A stretch of DNA of 12,490 nt, taken from Candidatus Coatesiibacteriota bacterium. Lineage in GTDB: Bacteria; RBG-13-66-14. The notes below the pieces were generated by a model. That model was given only the letters and a program-made list of their open reading frames with translations. It ran no database searches and was not told the origin of the DNA. Below are positions 6,751 to 12,490 of this stretch, in pieces (position 1 is the first letter of the stretch; the number at the start of each line of letters is the position of its first letter). Made by a program: the position numbers and the translations under genes. The stretch spans positions 1-12,490 of the forward strand of contig DAOVLG010000018.1 in assembly GCA_030631385.1 (NCBI GenBank). The letters are read 5' to 3'.

Positions 6751-6759
6751 AGTATATCA
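6751..6759 (-). promoter_or_regulatory. extended -10 promoter of the glycosyltransferase gene, probably leaderless
   Basis: On the minus strand TGATATACT is an extended -10 (TG-N-TATACT). Seven bases separate it from the ATG of the GT9 gene, so transcription would start at or next to the start codon. There is no Shine-Dalgarno sequence between them. No convincing -35 is present, as expected for extended -10 promoters. Confidence 0.5.
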
Positions 6760-6821
6760 CGACACTTTAAGCAGTTTTGTGCGAGTGACCGGAAATCGTT
6801 AACACAACCAAGCGAGAGAAA

Positions 6822-7547
6822 ATGGACACCGTTCTCCAGATACGGGGCCTGAAAAAGAGCTACGAGCTGGGTCATCTGCGCACGCCGGCGCTGCGCGGGG
6901 TGGACCTGACCATCGAAAGGGGCGAGTTCACCGCTCTGGTCGGCCCCTCGGGGTCGGGCAAGACGACGCTGTTGAACATAGCCGGCTGCCTGGACGTCCC
7001 GGACGAGGGCCGGGTGCTCCTGGCCGGCGAGGAGGTGCAGAACCTCAAATCGGGTCGGCGGGCCGAGATCCGCGGACGGAACATCGGCTTCGTCTTCCAG
7101 ACCTTCAACCTCATCCCGGTGCTGACGGCCCGCGAGAACGTGGAGTATCCTCTGATCCTCGGAGGACACTACAAGCGGGCCGATAGCGGGGAACGGCGGA
7201 GGCTCAAAAAACGCTCCGTCGAGCTGCTCAAAGAGCTGGGGCTGGAGGAGTACATCAACCGCCGACCCGAAGACATGTCCGCCGGACAGCGTCAGCGGGT
7301 GGCCATCGCCCGGTCGCTGGTCACCGAGCCGGCAATCATCCTGGCCGACGAGCCCACCGCCAACGTGGACAACAAAACCGGCGCCGAGATCATGAACCTT
7401 CTCACCGCCATGAACGAACGCCACGGTGCCACCTTCCTCTTCGCCACCCACGACCCCCTGGTGATGGCCTTCTGTCGGAGGATCGTCACGCTGACCGACG
7501 GTCGGATCTCCGACGACAAGAAGCAAGCGGGGGGCGGTGGACGATGA
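6822..7547 (+). CDS. LolD/MacB-type ABC transporter ATPase
   Basis: This 241-residue ATPase drives the two FtsX-type permeases encoded next to it. All motors of an ABC cassette are visible: Walker A GPSGSGKTT (41-49), Q-loop FVFQTFNLIP (90-99), signature MSAGQRQRVAIARSL (152-166), Walker B IILADEPTANVD (172-183) and H-loop ATHDP (208-212). The signature reads MSAGQ in place of LSGGQ, a mild change. DEPTANVD and the NLIPVLTARENVEYPL segment are typical of the LolD/MacB/FtsE branch, which works as a mechanotransmitter for substrates in the outer membrane leaflet or periplasm. The ribosome site before the ATG is poor (GAGAG), and no clear promoter was found in the 78-base gap to the divergent GT9 gene. 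The stop overlaps the first permease by ATGA. Confidence 0.93.
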   Translation: MDTVLQIRGLKKSYELGHLRTPALRGVDLTIERGEFTALVGPSGSGKTTLLNIAGCLDVPDEGRVLLAGEEVQNLKSGRRAEIRGRNIGFVFQTFNLIPVLTARENVEYPLILGGHYKRADSGERRRLKKRSVELLKELGLEEYINRRPEDMSAGQRQRVAIARSLVTEPAIILADEPTANVDNKTGAEIMNLLTAMNERHGATFLFATHDPLVMAFCRRIVTLTDGRISDDKKQAGGGGR

Positions 7548-8908
7548 ACAACCTGAAACTGGCGGTCCGCGGAGTATTGCGCAACAAGCGCCGCACCCTC
7601 ATCGCCGTGGGCGCCATCGCCATCGCGCTGATGTGCATTATCCTGCTGAACTCCCTCATGGACGGCTTTGACAAACAGTTCAAGGACAGCGTGATCGAGA
7701 GTTCGGGCCACCTGCAGCTCTACGCCCCGGGATACTACGACGAGAGGCGCACCCTGCCCACCGACATCGCCATCGGCGACCTGGCTGAAAACCTGGAGAG
7801 GATCCGGGGAATGGACGGTGTCGTGGATGCCACGGCCCAAATCACCTTCGGCGGACTGATCCTCCACGGTGGGGACGAAATCGCCGGTATCGTCGTCGGC
7901 GTCGAGCCCGAGGCAGCGGCCAGGATGCACAATTTTCCGGATAAGGTCCAAAAGGGACGGTACATCACGCCCGAGGATTCCGACGCCTGCGTGGTCGGCT
8001 ACCGGATGGCCGATCTGCTGGACATCGAGATCGGCGACGTGCTCACCGCCGTCACCCAGACCTCCTACGGGGCGCTAACCGCGATGGATTTTACCGTGGT
8101 CGGTACCGTGGCGACGCTGAACCCCATGATTGACGAGGGCGGGGTGCTCATCCGCCTGGAGGACGCCCAGCGGCACATGGAGCTGGAGGACGCCGCCACG
8201 GCCATCATCGTCAACGGGGAGGACCCCGATAAATCCACCGAACTCAAGGACGACCTTCTCGCCCTGTTGAACGCCGGGGTGGAGTTCGAAACTCCCGCGG
8301 TTGAGGAAACCTTAATGGTCGAGCCCGAGGAAGAGGTGCCCCTCTTCGCCGAGAAAGCGCCCACCGGGGGCTTCGAGGAACCCGATGAGGAGGTCGAGGC
8401 GCCCACGAGGGAGGGCTTCGAGGGCTATACCTGGTTCGATCTCAACCACCTGATCTTCGACATAATGGGCATGAAGGACCAGATCATGGACATCATCCGC
8501 GCCATCATGATCATCATGGCGGCGGCCATGATCGCCAACACCATGCTGACCAACGTCTTCGAGCGAACCCGGGAGATAGGCGTCCTCATGGCCATGGGCT
8601 CCAAGGGGCGCCAGATACTCTTCATCTTCCTCGGCGAGGCGCTCGTGCTCGGGCTCATCGGCTCGCTGGCCGGCGTCGTGCTGGGGGGCGGCCTGGGCCT
8701 GCTCTTACAGAACGTGGGCATCGATATGGGCACCGATTACAGCGAGTGGGTGAACATCCCCATGGGCAGCGTCTTCTACGGCCTCGTCAAGCCGCTGATG
8801 CTCGTGCGCGCCTTTATCCTCGGGATTTTCGTAAGCCTGTTGGCCGGTATCTACCCCGCCGCCAAGGCGGCCCGGATGCTGCCGACCAAGGCCCTGCGCT
8901 TTATCTAA
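7544..8908 (+). CDS. FtsX/LolC/E-like ABC transporter permease, copy 1 (with acidic insertion)
   Basis: A 454-residue MacB/FtsX-topology permease: TM1 at about 19-37, a large periplasmic domain (about 40-310), then TM2 (about 315-335), TM3 (about 360-385) and TM4 (about 420-443). Hallmarks are LKLAVRGVLRNKRRTLI (4-20) and FERTREIGVLMAMGSKGRQI (339-358), the cytoplasmic loop that contacts the ATPase, and the C-terminal AKAARMLPTKALRFI. The periplasmic domain carries GHLQLYAPGYYDERRTLPTD (55-74), which is unchanged except for one residue in copy 2. Residues 247-290 form a Glu/Pro-rich acidic stretch, including EPEEEVPLFAE, that is 23 residues longer than in copy 2. Together with the ATPase and the LolA-like protein it probably extracts a lipidated substrate. 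The stop (TAA) overlaps the ATG of an 18-codon ORF (TAATG). Confidence 0.92.
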   Translation: MNNLKLAVRGVLRNKRRTLIAVGAIAIALMCIILLNSLMDGFDKQFKDSVIESSGHLQLYAPGYYDERRTLPTDIAIGDLAENLERIRGMDGVVDATAQITFGGLILHGGDEIAGIVVGVEPEAAARMHNFPDKVQKGRYITPEDSDACVVGYRMADLLDIEIGDVLTAVTQTSYGALTAMDFTVVGTVATLNPMIDEGGVLIRLEDAQRHMELEDAATAIIVNGEDPDKSTELKDDLLALLNAGVEFETPAVEETLMVEPEEEVPLFAEKAPTGGFEEPDEEVEAPTREGFEGYTWFDLNHLIFDIMGMKDQIMDIIRAIMIIMAAAMIANTMLTNVFERTREIGVLMAMGSKGRQILFIFLGEALVLGLIGSLAGVVLGGGLGLLLQNVGIDMGTDYSEWVNIPMGSVFYGLVKPLMLVRAFILGIFVSLLAGIYPAAKAARMLPTKALRFI

Positions 8909-8964
8909 TGACGGAGACAAACATGAGTTACACTTTGAAGTTCGAGGGGGGAGGCGACCGATGA
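8908..8964 (+). CDS. 18-codon ORF linking the two permease genes; leader peptide or duplication scar
   Basis: The frame MTETNMSYTLKFEGGGDR begins in the TAATG stop/start overlap with permease 1 and ends in the ATGA overlap with permease 2. An inner ATG at 8923 has its own ribosome site (GGAG, 8913-8916). The last nine codons resemble the end of the ABC ATPase gene: AAG...GGG GG. GG. ... CGA TGA, 19 of 27 bases alike, and both are followed by ATGAACAACCT. The stretch also carries the GGGGGGAGG ribosome site (8946-8954) of permease 2. It could simply couple translation, or be what remains of a duplicated ATPase gene. It is too short to be confirmed as a peptide. Confidence 0.35.
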   Translation: MTETNMSYTLKFEGGGDR

Positions 8965-10256
8965 ACAACCTCAAGCTCGCCCTCCGCGGCGTGATGCGCA
9001 ACAAGCGGCGCTCCCTCATCACCATTTTGGCCATTGCGATAGCGATGATGGCGATCGTGGTCATGAACTCCTTCATGGACGGCAACGAAAAGCAGTTCAA
9101 GGACAAGGTGGTGGAGACCTCTGGCCACGTTCAGCTCTACGCTCCGGGGTACTACGACGAGAGGCGCACCCTCCCCACCGACATCGCCATCGGCAATTTG
9201 TCCGAGACCATGGAGACGATCCGGGGCACGGAGGGGGTCACCGACGCCGCGGCCCAGATAACCTTCAGCGGCCTGGCCACCTTCGGCGGCGACGAGATAT
9301 CGGGGGCGTTCATGGGCATCGAGCCCGAGGCCGCCGGACGGATCCACGACCTGACCGACGCGGTGACCGAGGGGAGGTACCTCACCGGTGAAGACGCCAG
9401 CGGCTGCCTGGTCGGCTACCGCATGGCCGAGCACCTGAGCCTGGTGCCGGGCGATTTGCTTACCATCGTCACCCGAACCTCCTACGGCGCCATCACCGCC
9501 GTTGATCTGACCATCGTAGGGATCGTGGCCACGAACAACCCGATGATAGACGAGGGAGGCGTGCTCCTCCGCCTGGAGGACGCCCAGCGTCATGTGGAAC
9601 TGGAAAACGCCGCCACGATGATCGTCGTCAACGGCGAGGACCCCCAAAAGAGCCGTGAACTGAAGGAGAGCCTCCTGGCGACGTTGAATGCGGGAAGGAC
9701 ACCGGTTCCCGTCGAGTCCGGGGAGGCCCCGGAGGGAACCGTCGAATCACCCACCCGCGAGGGCTTCGAGGCCTACACCTGGGAAGAGCTCAGCTACTCG
9801 CTGCTCGACATGATCGAAATCCGCGAGCAGTCCCTAAACATCATCCGCGCCATCATGATCATCCTGGCCATGGCGATGATCGCCAACACCATGCTGACCA
9901 ACGTCTTCGAGCGCATGAGGGAGATCGGTATGCTGATGGCCATGGGCGCAAAGGGACGGCAGATTATGGGGCTGTTTCTGGGCGAAGCGGCCGTGCTCGG
10001 CTTCTTCGGTTCCCTCGTCGGGGTGACGATCGGGACCGTTTTCGGGCTCGTACTGCAGAACGTGGGTTTAGACTTCGGCGACGAGATGGGCACCCTGATG
10101 AATATCCCCATGGACACCGTCTTCTACGCCCTGGTGGAGCCGATTATGATCGTCCGCGCCTTCGCCTTGGGTATCCTGGTCAGCGTCATCGCCGGGCTGT
10201 ACCCGGCGGTGAAGGCCGCCCGCATGCAGCCCACCAAGGCCCTGCGCTTTATCTGA
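8961..10256 (+). CDS. FtsX/LolC/E-like ABC transporter permease, copy 2
   Basis: A 431-residue paralogue of the preceding permease, with the same four-TM plan: TM1 about 19-37, periplasmic domain about 40-290, TM2 about 294-312, TM3 about 337-363, TM4 about 400-418. It aligns with copy 1 without gaps from residue 1 to about 245, including GYYDERRTLPTDIAIG (63-78), NPMIDEGG (193-200) and RLEDAQRH (204-211). It then has a shorter link before PTREGFE, and matches again through ANTMLTNVFERMREIGMLMA and the final RMQPTKALRFI. The pair probably forms a heterodimer like LolC/LolE, although separate homodimers are possible. A very strong ribosome site (GGGGGGAGG) lies 6 bases before the ATG. It ends 51 bases before the LolA-like gene with a hairpin repeat between. 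Confidence 0.92.
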   Translation: MNNLKLALRGVMRNKRRSLITILAIAIAMMAIVVMNSFMDGNEKQFKDKVVETSGHVQLYAPGYYDERRTLPTDIAIGNLSETMETIRGTEGVTDAAAQITFSGLATFGGDEISGAFMGIEPEAAGRIHDLTDAVTEGRYLTGEDASGCLVGYRMAEHLSLVPGDLLTIVTRTSYGAITAVDLTIVGIVATNNPMIDEGGVLLRLEDAQRHVELENAATMIVVNGEDPQKSRELKESLLATLNAGRTPVPVESGEAPEGTVESPTREGFEAYTWEELSYSLLDMIEIREQSLNIIRAIMIILAMAMIANTMLTNVFERMREIGMLMAMGAKGRQIMGLFLGEAAVLGFFGSLVGVTIGTVFGLVLQNVGLDFGDEMGTLMNIPMDTVFYALVEPIMIVRAFALGILVSVIAGLYPAVKAARMQPTKALRFI

Positions 10257-10265
10257 AGCAGACCT

Positions 10266-10290
10266 GTCGCCCGTTGAAGGGCGACGCTAC
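10266..10290 (-). repeat. hairpin repeat between permease 2 and LolA-like genes
   Basis: GTCGCCC (10266-10272) and GGGCGAC (10279-10285) form a 7-bp stem around GTTGAA. On the minus strand the element begins GTAGCGTCGCCC, resembling the GTAGGGGCCGACC start of the hairpin at 1874-1898. There is no T run on the plus strand, so it is not a terminator for the operon. In the mRNA it could protect or separate the permease and LolA-like parts of the message. Confidence 0.5.
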
Positions 10291-10307
10291 GGGACACAGG
10301 AGCGACT

Positions 10308-11042
10308 ATGCGACGCCTTATCCTTTTACCCCTCATCTTCCTCGCGCTTCCGTCCTTCGCTATTACAGCCGAAGAGGTCATCGAGGCCGTGGACGCCAAC
10401 ATGGCCTACGACACCATGACCGCCGTGTCCAAGATGGAGATAGTCACCCCCGACGGCGAGACCCGCACCAAGCTGATGACCGTCATCGCCCAGGGAGACA
10501 ACAACGCCCTCATAACGGTGACCTATCCCCAGAGGGAGAATGGGACCCGCCAGCTCCGCCTGGACGACGAGCTCTGGCTCTACATCCCGTCGGAGGACAA
10601 GGTGCTGAAGCTGACCGGCAACATGCTCCGGCGCTCCATGCTGGGCAGCGACTTCTCCTACGAGGACATGATGTCGAGTCACGATCTTCTGGAGGACTAC
10701 GACGCGGAGCTAGAACAGATCGAGGTGTACCGCGGACGGAGCTGCTACGTGATCCTGTTGACCGCCACGCAACCCGACGTCACGTACCGTACACGACGGG
10801 TCTGGATTGACGAGGAGCTTCTGGTTCCTTTGAAACAGCAGCTTTTCGCCGCCTCGGGCACCCTGTTGAAGGAGTCAACCATGGGCGGGATCGCCCGGTA
10901 CGGGATGCGCTGGTATCCCACGGTGGTGGTGATGCGTGATGTCATCCGCGGTTCGGGCAAGACCACGGTGACCACGTCCGACATCACCTTCGACGTGGAG
11001 ATACCACCAGGGACCTTCAGCAAGGCCAACCTGCGCGGTTAG
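10308..11042 (+). CDS. LolA-like outer-membrane lipoprotein-sorting protein (PF17131-type)
   Basis: A 244-residue periplasmic protein with a Sec signal peptide (MRRLILLPLIFLALPSFA, cleavage near 18). The mature part has the LolA/LppX-like half-barrel pattern. NGTRQLRLDDELWLYIPSED (78-97) leads to LRRSMLGSDFSYEDMMS (107-123), the hallmark segment of the PF17131 family usually annotated as outer membrane lipoprotein-sorting protein. Later come YRTRRVWIDEELLVPLK (160-176) and a C-terminal DITFDVEIPPGTFSKANL. These proteins bind a lipid or lipid-modified cargo in a hydrophobic cup. A clear ribosome site (AGGAG, 10298-10302) lies 5 bases before the ATG. Position after two LolC/E-like permeases and a LolD-like ATPase suggests it takes cargo from them across the periplasm. 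The true cargo is unknown. Confidence 0.9.
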   Translation: MRRLILLPLIFLALPSFAITAEEVIEAVDANMAYDTMTAVSKMEIVTPDGETRTKLMTVIAQGDNNALITVTYPQRENGTRQLRLDDELWLYIPSEDKVLKLTGNMLRRSMLGSDFSYEDMMSSHDLLEDYDAELEQIEVYRGRSCYVILLTATQPDVTYRTRRVWIDEELLVPLKQQLFAASGTLLKESTMGGIARYGMRWYPTVVVMRDVIRGSGKTTVTTSDITFDVEIPPGTFSKANLRG

Positions 11043-11080
11043 AAACGGTTTTTTTGCCCAAGCCCTCCGATGGACCGCGG

Positions 11081-11109
11081 TTGACATCCCCCTATCACGC
11101 TGGCATACT
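11081..11109 (+). promoter_or_regulatory. near-consensus sigma70 promoter for the zinc-ribbon/GYF_2 gene
   Basis: A perfect -35 TTGACA (11081-11086) and a -10 CATACT (11104-11109) are 17 bases apart. TGG before the -10 gives the extended form. Transcription would begin near 11116, about 45 bases before the ATG at 11161. This separates the gene from the Lol-like operon. Confidence 0.75.
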
Positions 11110-11160
11110 TCCGGGGACTCGTGGCCCGGTATTCCCCCGTGGCTGCCCCCTCTGAGGCCC

Positions 11161-11946
11161 ATGACCACCAAGCGCGACATCTGCCCCAACTGCGGAACAC
11201 GCTACGAGGCGGACGGCAAGTTCTGCATCATGTGCGGAACACCCCGTCCCAAGGGGGACATGGTCTGTCCCTCCTGCAGCGAACCCATCCGGGAAACCGA
11301 CATCTTCTGCGGCAACTGCGGCTTCCGTCTCCGCGGTGATGGGTACACGATACAGGCGCGAATGGAGCCCGAGGAGGAGGCGAAGCTCCACCAGTCCCCC
11401 ACCGACGCCCCCATCACCCTCTCCGAGCTACTGGCCGTGCCGCCCAAGCTTCCCGATGACGGTCTCATAGTGCGGAAGGCCGCGACGGGGGTAAAGTACG
11501 GTCCAGGGAGCTTCGAGCGGATCAAAAAGCTCATCAAGAAGGGGGCCATCACCGGGGATGACACCATCGGTACCGGGGACGGCCGCTGGTGGCTCATCAA
11601 GGACCACCCCCAGACCTGCGAGCTGGTCGGCGTGGAGCCCGAGGAAGACGAGGAGGTCAAGATAGATCTCGCGGCGCCCCGCATCGAGCCTGAGACGAAG
11701 AGGTCGGTCACCAAGGTCACCAAGGAGGAGGAGAAGGACCTACCACCACGGCCCAGCCTCATCCCGCCGGACAACATCTACATCTACCTCATCGATTCCA
11801 AGAAGGAGATGGGACCGATGAGCTACGCCACCCTGGTCAAGTACATCCGCAACGGAACGCTGGCCAAGCACGACTACATCTACTCAACTAAGAACAGGTG
11901 GACCAGCTTCCGCGATCTGTTGAAAGAGGCCGGTGAGGGAGCGTAG
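11161..11946 (+). CDS. double zinc-ribbon protein with two GYF_2-like domains
   Basis: A 261-residue soluble protein of unknown role. Two zinc ribbons open it: CPNCG (8-12) with CIMCG (22-26), and CPSC (36-39) with CGNCG (50-54). These give eight cysteines for two zinc ions (double zinc-ribbon type). Two GYF_2-like modules follow. The first is about 103-150 (KYGPGSFERIKKLIKKGAIT ... DGRWWLI) and the second about 206-256 (EMGPMSYATLVKYIRNGTLA ... NRWTSF). Each has the GP(x)S...L...G.(I/L)...D.I......W pattern of domains that bind proline-rich or other peptide partners. A charged linker (about 158-195) joins them. No TM segment or signal is seen, so it is cytoplasmic. A weak GAGG ribosome site precedes the ATG. 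The next gene encodes a zinc-ribbon kinase, so a joint signalling or scaffold role is a reasonable guess. Confidence 0.85.
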   Translation: MTTKRDICPNCGTRYEADGKFCIMCGTPRPKGDMVCPSCSEPIRETDIFCGNCGFRLRGDGYTIQARMEPEEEAKLHQSPTDAPITLSELLAVPPKLPDDGLIVRKAATGVKYGPGSFERIKKLIKKGAITGDDTIGTGDGRWWLIKDHPQTCELVGVEPEEDEEVKIDLAAPRIEPETKRSVTKVTKEEEKDLPPRPSLIPPDNIYIYLIDSKKEMGPMSYATLVKYIRNGTLAKHDYIYSTKNRWTSFRDLLKEAGEGA

Positions 11947-11972
11947 GCATACATTTTCTCGTCCGTAACGAT

Positions 11973-12002
11973 AAGGCGGGAGCTCAGGCTCTTGCCTTTT
12001 TT
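11973..12002 (+). terminator. intrinsic terminator after the zinc-ribbon/GYF_2 gene
   Basis: AAGGCGGGAGC and GCTCTTGCCTT form an 11-bp stem (two G-T pairs) with a TCAG loop, and the end of the stem runs directly into T6 (11997-12002). It lies 27 bases after the stop codon. This is the clearest terminator in the window, and it isolates the gene from the kinase gene downstream. Confidence 0.85.
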
Positions 12003-12028
12003 CATCGCCCATTTAAGCCGACCGGATG

Positions 12029-12037
12029 TGCTAAAAT
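12029..12037 (+). promoter_or_regulatory. extended -10 promoter for the kinase gene
   Basis: TGCTAAAAT is an extended -10 (TG-C-TAAAAT) located after the terminator and about 30 bases before the kinase start codon. No good -35 is visible at 16-18 bases upstream. It is needed, because the terminator should block readthrough. Confidence 0.5.
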
Positions 12038-12067
12038 AAACCGAGCGCCCCGCCGGGGAGGTTTCTA

Positions 12068-12490
12068 GTGTATTGCCCCGCTTGTGGAAAACAGAATCCG
12101 GATCACGCCCGCTTCTGCCGCCACTGCGGCAACCGGCTGCCGGACCTGGCCACCGAGACCACCACCGACTCCGACCTCGAGCTGATCGAGAGCGCCGGGG
12201 AGTTCGTCGGCCAGACTCTGGGGCGTTACCGGGTCTTGCGCAAGCTGCGCACAACCTCGACCGGCATCATCTACCGGTCCCTGGACACCCAGCTCGATCG
12301 GATAGTCGCCCTGAAGATCCTCCCACACGGTCTCAACCTACCCGACGCCGAAGCGCCGAGTCCCGTGGAAGAGAAAGAGATCCTGGAGGCCTTCCGCGAG
12401 GAGGTGAACCTCGCCGCCAACCTGGAACATCCCAACATCCTTCCCGTCCACGACTTCGGCCGCTTCGGCAACAACTACTTCGTCGTCATG
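12068..12490 (+). CDS. zinc-ribbon Ser/Thr protein kinase, 5' part (runs off the window)
   Basis: The GTG start at 12068 is supported by GGGGAGG (12055-12061) 6 bases upstream, and 141 codons are visible to the window end. The N-terminus is a zinc ribbon (CPAC, 3-6, and CRHC, 17-20). A kinase N-lobe follows from about residue 50: GQTLGRYRVLRKL, the VALKIL strand with the ATP-binding Lys83, the helix FREEVNLAANLEHPNILPV (109-127) with Glu112 as its salt-bridge partner, and the hinge approach NNYFVVM. The glycine-rich loop is abnormal. It reads RTTSTGIIYR, keeping only the last of three glycines. The catalytic loop and DFG lie outside the window, so activity cannot be judged. The family is the Hanks-type (PknB-like) kinases. 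In similar proteins the N-terminal ribbon is thought to bind partners. Confidence 0.85.
   Translation, partial: MYCPACGKQNPDHARFCRHCGNRLPDLATETTTDSDLELIESAGEFVGQTLGRYRVLRKLRTTSTGIIYRSLDTQLDRIVALKILPHGLNLPDAEAPSPVEEKEILEAFREEVNLAANLEHPNILPVHDFGRFGNNYFVVM

Noticed and set aside
6744..7526. Long N-terminal extension of the glycosyltransferase frame (would give 621 residues)
   Set aside because: It is the antisense of the ABC ATPase gene, has no homology-like motifs, and the GT9 fold begins right after the ATG at 6743.
8928..9647. Minus-strand open frame opposite permease 2, with a similar one opposite permease 1 (7292-7951)
   Set aside because: The two antisense frames resemble each other only because the sense genes are paralogues. 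Both sense genes have clear permease motifs.
11028..11055. Possible terminator after the LolA-like gene (T7 run at 11049-11055)
   Set aside because: Only a 4-bp stem (AACC/GGTT) precedes it, 8 bases away from the T run. Too weak to call.
1..12490. CRISPR array, tRNA, rRNA, transposase or phage genes
   Set aside because: No regularly spaced direct repeats, cloverleaf-like segments, rRNA-like stretches or such proteins were seen on either strand.

Overview
The window comes from a GC-rich, double-membraned (diderm) bacterium. This is inferred from an ADP-heptose:LPS heptosyltransferase-type glycosyltransferase, an RlpA-like septal wall enzyme and a Lol-like operon for envelope lipoprotein or lipid export. 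The genes are densely packed, often with ATGA overlaps, and are separated by short intergenic hairpin repeats. I cannot place the phylum. The mix of zinc-ribbon/GYF_2 and zinc-ribbon/kinase proteins with simple intergenic repeats would suit an uncultivated lineage, but that is an impression and not a result.

Layout. (1) 1-1327: the 3' end of an ABC-superfamily-like ATPase gene overlaps a membrane-anchored CapA-type metallophosphatase by ATGA. (2) 1389-1957: a small secreted Gly-rich protein, possibly truncated, is followed by a cluster of intergenic repeats that includes a perfect 10-bp-arm hairpin. (3) 1958-5263: a two-repeat heavy-metal-exporter-type permease (minus strand) is divergent from an MFS transporter. 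A 48-base, 44-identical remnant of the 5' end of a second copy of the permease follows, fused to the 3' end of the MFS gene, and then a TetR regulator with its own promoter and a candidate operator. (4) 5281-6743 (minus): a heptosyltransferase-like GT9 gene, apparently with a leaderless promoter, is translationally coupled to a short RlpA lipoprotein gene. (5) 6822-11042: a four-gene Lol-like operon encodes a LolD/MacB-type ATPase, two tandemly duplicated FtsX-type permeases and a PF17131 LolA-like periplasmic protein. (6) 11081-12490: a zinc-ribbon plus two-GYF_2 protein with a near-consensus promoter and a strong terminator, then the start of a zinc-ribbon Ser/Thr kinase with a degraded glycine loop, which runs off the window.

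How the genes work together. Region 5 most plausibly extracts a lipidated cargo from the inner membrane (ATPase plus a permease pair) and hands it to a periplasmic carrier. The two permeases align without gaps for their first 245 residues and differ in length only in one acidic periplasmic stretch. Between them lies an 18-codon ORF whose end resembles the end of the ATPase gene, which looks like a scar of an ancestral ATPase-permease duplication. Region 3 looks like an efflux cluster that has lost one permease copy. No CRISPR array, tRNA, rRNA, transposase or phage gene is visible. I found no clearly new system. The most unusual features are the duplication scars, the paired permeases and the zinc-ribbon kinase neighbourhood.
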